This document shows, one piece after another, positions 14,488 through 14,794 of a stretch of DNA of 14,794 nucleotides. This stretch comes from an uncultured Rikenella sp. Lineage in GTDB: Bacteria; Bacteroidota; Bacteroidia; Bacteroidales; Rikenellaceae. How positions within the stretch are numbered: position 1 is the first letter of the stretch; each line of letters opens with the position of its first letter. The notes beneath the pieces are model-generated. The model did not search any database. It was not told the DNA's origin and saw only the letters and a list, made by a program, of their open reading frames with translations. The stretch covers positions 1 through 14,794 of the forward strand of contig CAJTNK010000048.1 in the NCBI GenBank assembly GCA_910577885.1, given 5' to 3'. The translations under genes and the position numbers were made by a program.

Positions 14488-14794
14488 AATATTTTATTTT
14501 TTTGTTTACTCTTTTTCATCACTCTGTGCCAGGCCTGCGCCTGGATCCGGTGCCGGGCGGCGCGACGGGGCGCATCAATAGCGGACCGCCGCCAGTCGAA
14601 ACAGTTTGCCACCGGCAGGTCCGGTTCGCGTGCCGAGCGACACTCGAAAATTGGGTTTGCTCGGCAAAGCCAGCTGGCGGCAACTCGTAGGGCCGCAGTT
14701 TTCCGGCCTGCCGAACTTGCTACGCCCCACGCCCCACAAGGGCCCGACCCTCTCGGGGAGAATATAACTCTTTCCTCTCCCCCGCTCGAGCCGC
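14488..14794. other. Gap upstream of recJ with a concentric palindrome
   Basis: These 307 bases hold no convincing gene, although some frames stay open to the window edge. An imperfect palindrome is centred near 14648: TGCCGAGC (14631-14638) pairs with GCTCGGCA (14659-14666), AGTTTGCC (14603-14610) with GGCAACT (14679-14685), and GGGGCGCATCAA (14567-14578) mirrors TTGCTACGCCCC (14717-14728) at 10 of 12 positions. Its sequence is unlike the two repeat copies. An AT-rich stretch at 14488-14520 directly precedes recJ. Confidence 0.5.

Noticed and set aside
14367..14690. Open frames on both strands upstream of recJ
   Set aside because: Composition follows the palindrome rather than a protein, and no motif is recognisable. 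A gene entering from beyond the window on the - strand cannot be fully excluded.

Overview
This window looks like chromosomal DNA from a high-GC member of the Bacteroidota, most like Alistipes or another Rikenellaceae. The assignment rests on gene content (a YceD/DUF177-rpmF-plsX-fabH lipid and ribosome cluster; a debranching enzyme, GT4-type glycogen synthase and GH57 cluster), on two good matches to the Bacteroidota promoter form (TTTG, about 20 bases, TAnnTTTG), and on the lack of clear Shine-Dalgarno sites. The genus is inferred from base composition and memory of similar genes, not from a search.

Layout. Bases 1-4712 are read on the + strand: chorismate synthase (aroC), a YceD/DUF177 protein with its own promoter, ribosomal protein L32 (rpmF), PlsX and FabH. 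These link aromatic amino acid synthesis, a ribosomal protein and the start of phospholipid and fatty acid synthesis. A tRNA-Arg(CCT) follows, then a two-gene unit of a small membrane protein overlapping an ABC ATPase. From 6069 onward every gene is on the - strand, so transcription converges near 5960-6070. In transcription order they are recJ, a bacterial glycogen debranching enzyme, a GT4-type glycogen synthase, a cytoplasmic GH57 glucan-acting enzyme and an exported GH27 alpha-galactosidase. The middle three probably form one glycogen operon, driven by a promoter just downstream of a strong recJ terminator.

The most unusual content is intergenic. The plsX-fabH gap and the GH57-GH27 gap each hold a copy of a roughly 250-270 base structured repeat: inverted ends, each carrying a perfect 10-base-pair hairpin, a conserved 25-base stretch, a long hairpin core that differs between copies, and a small 7-base-pair hairpin. 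Stem sequences differ between copies while pairing stays perfect. Each copy sits at the exact centre of a much larger imperfect palindrome that nearly fills the gap. A half copy lies at the left edge of the window, and the region upstream of recJ holds a third concentric palindrome of different sequence. I do not recognise this family. It is the best candidate here for something undescribed.
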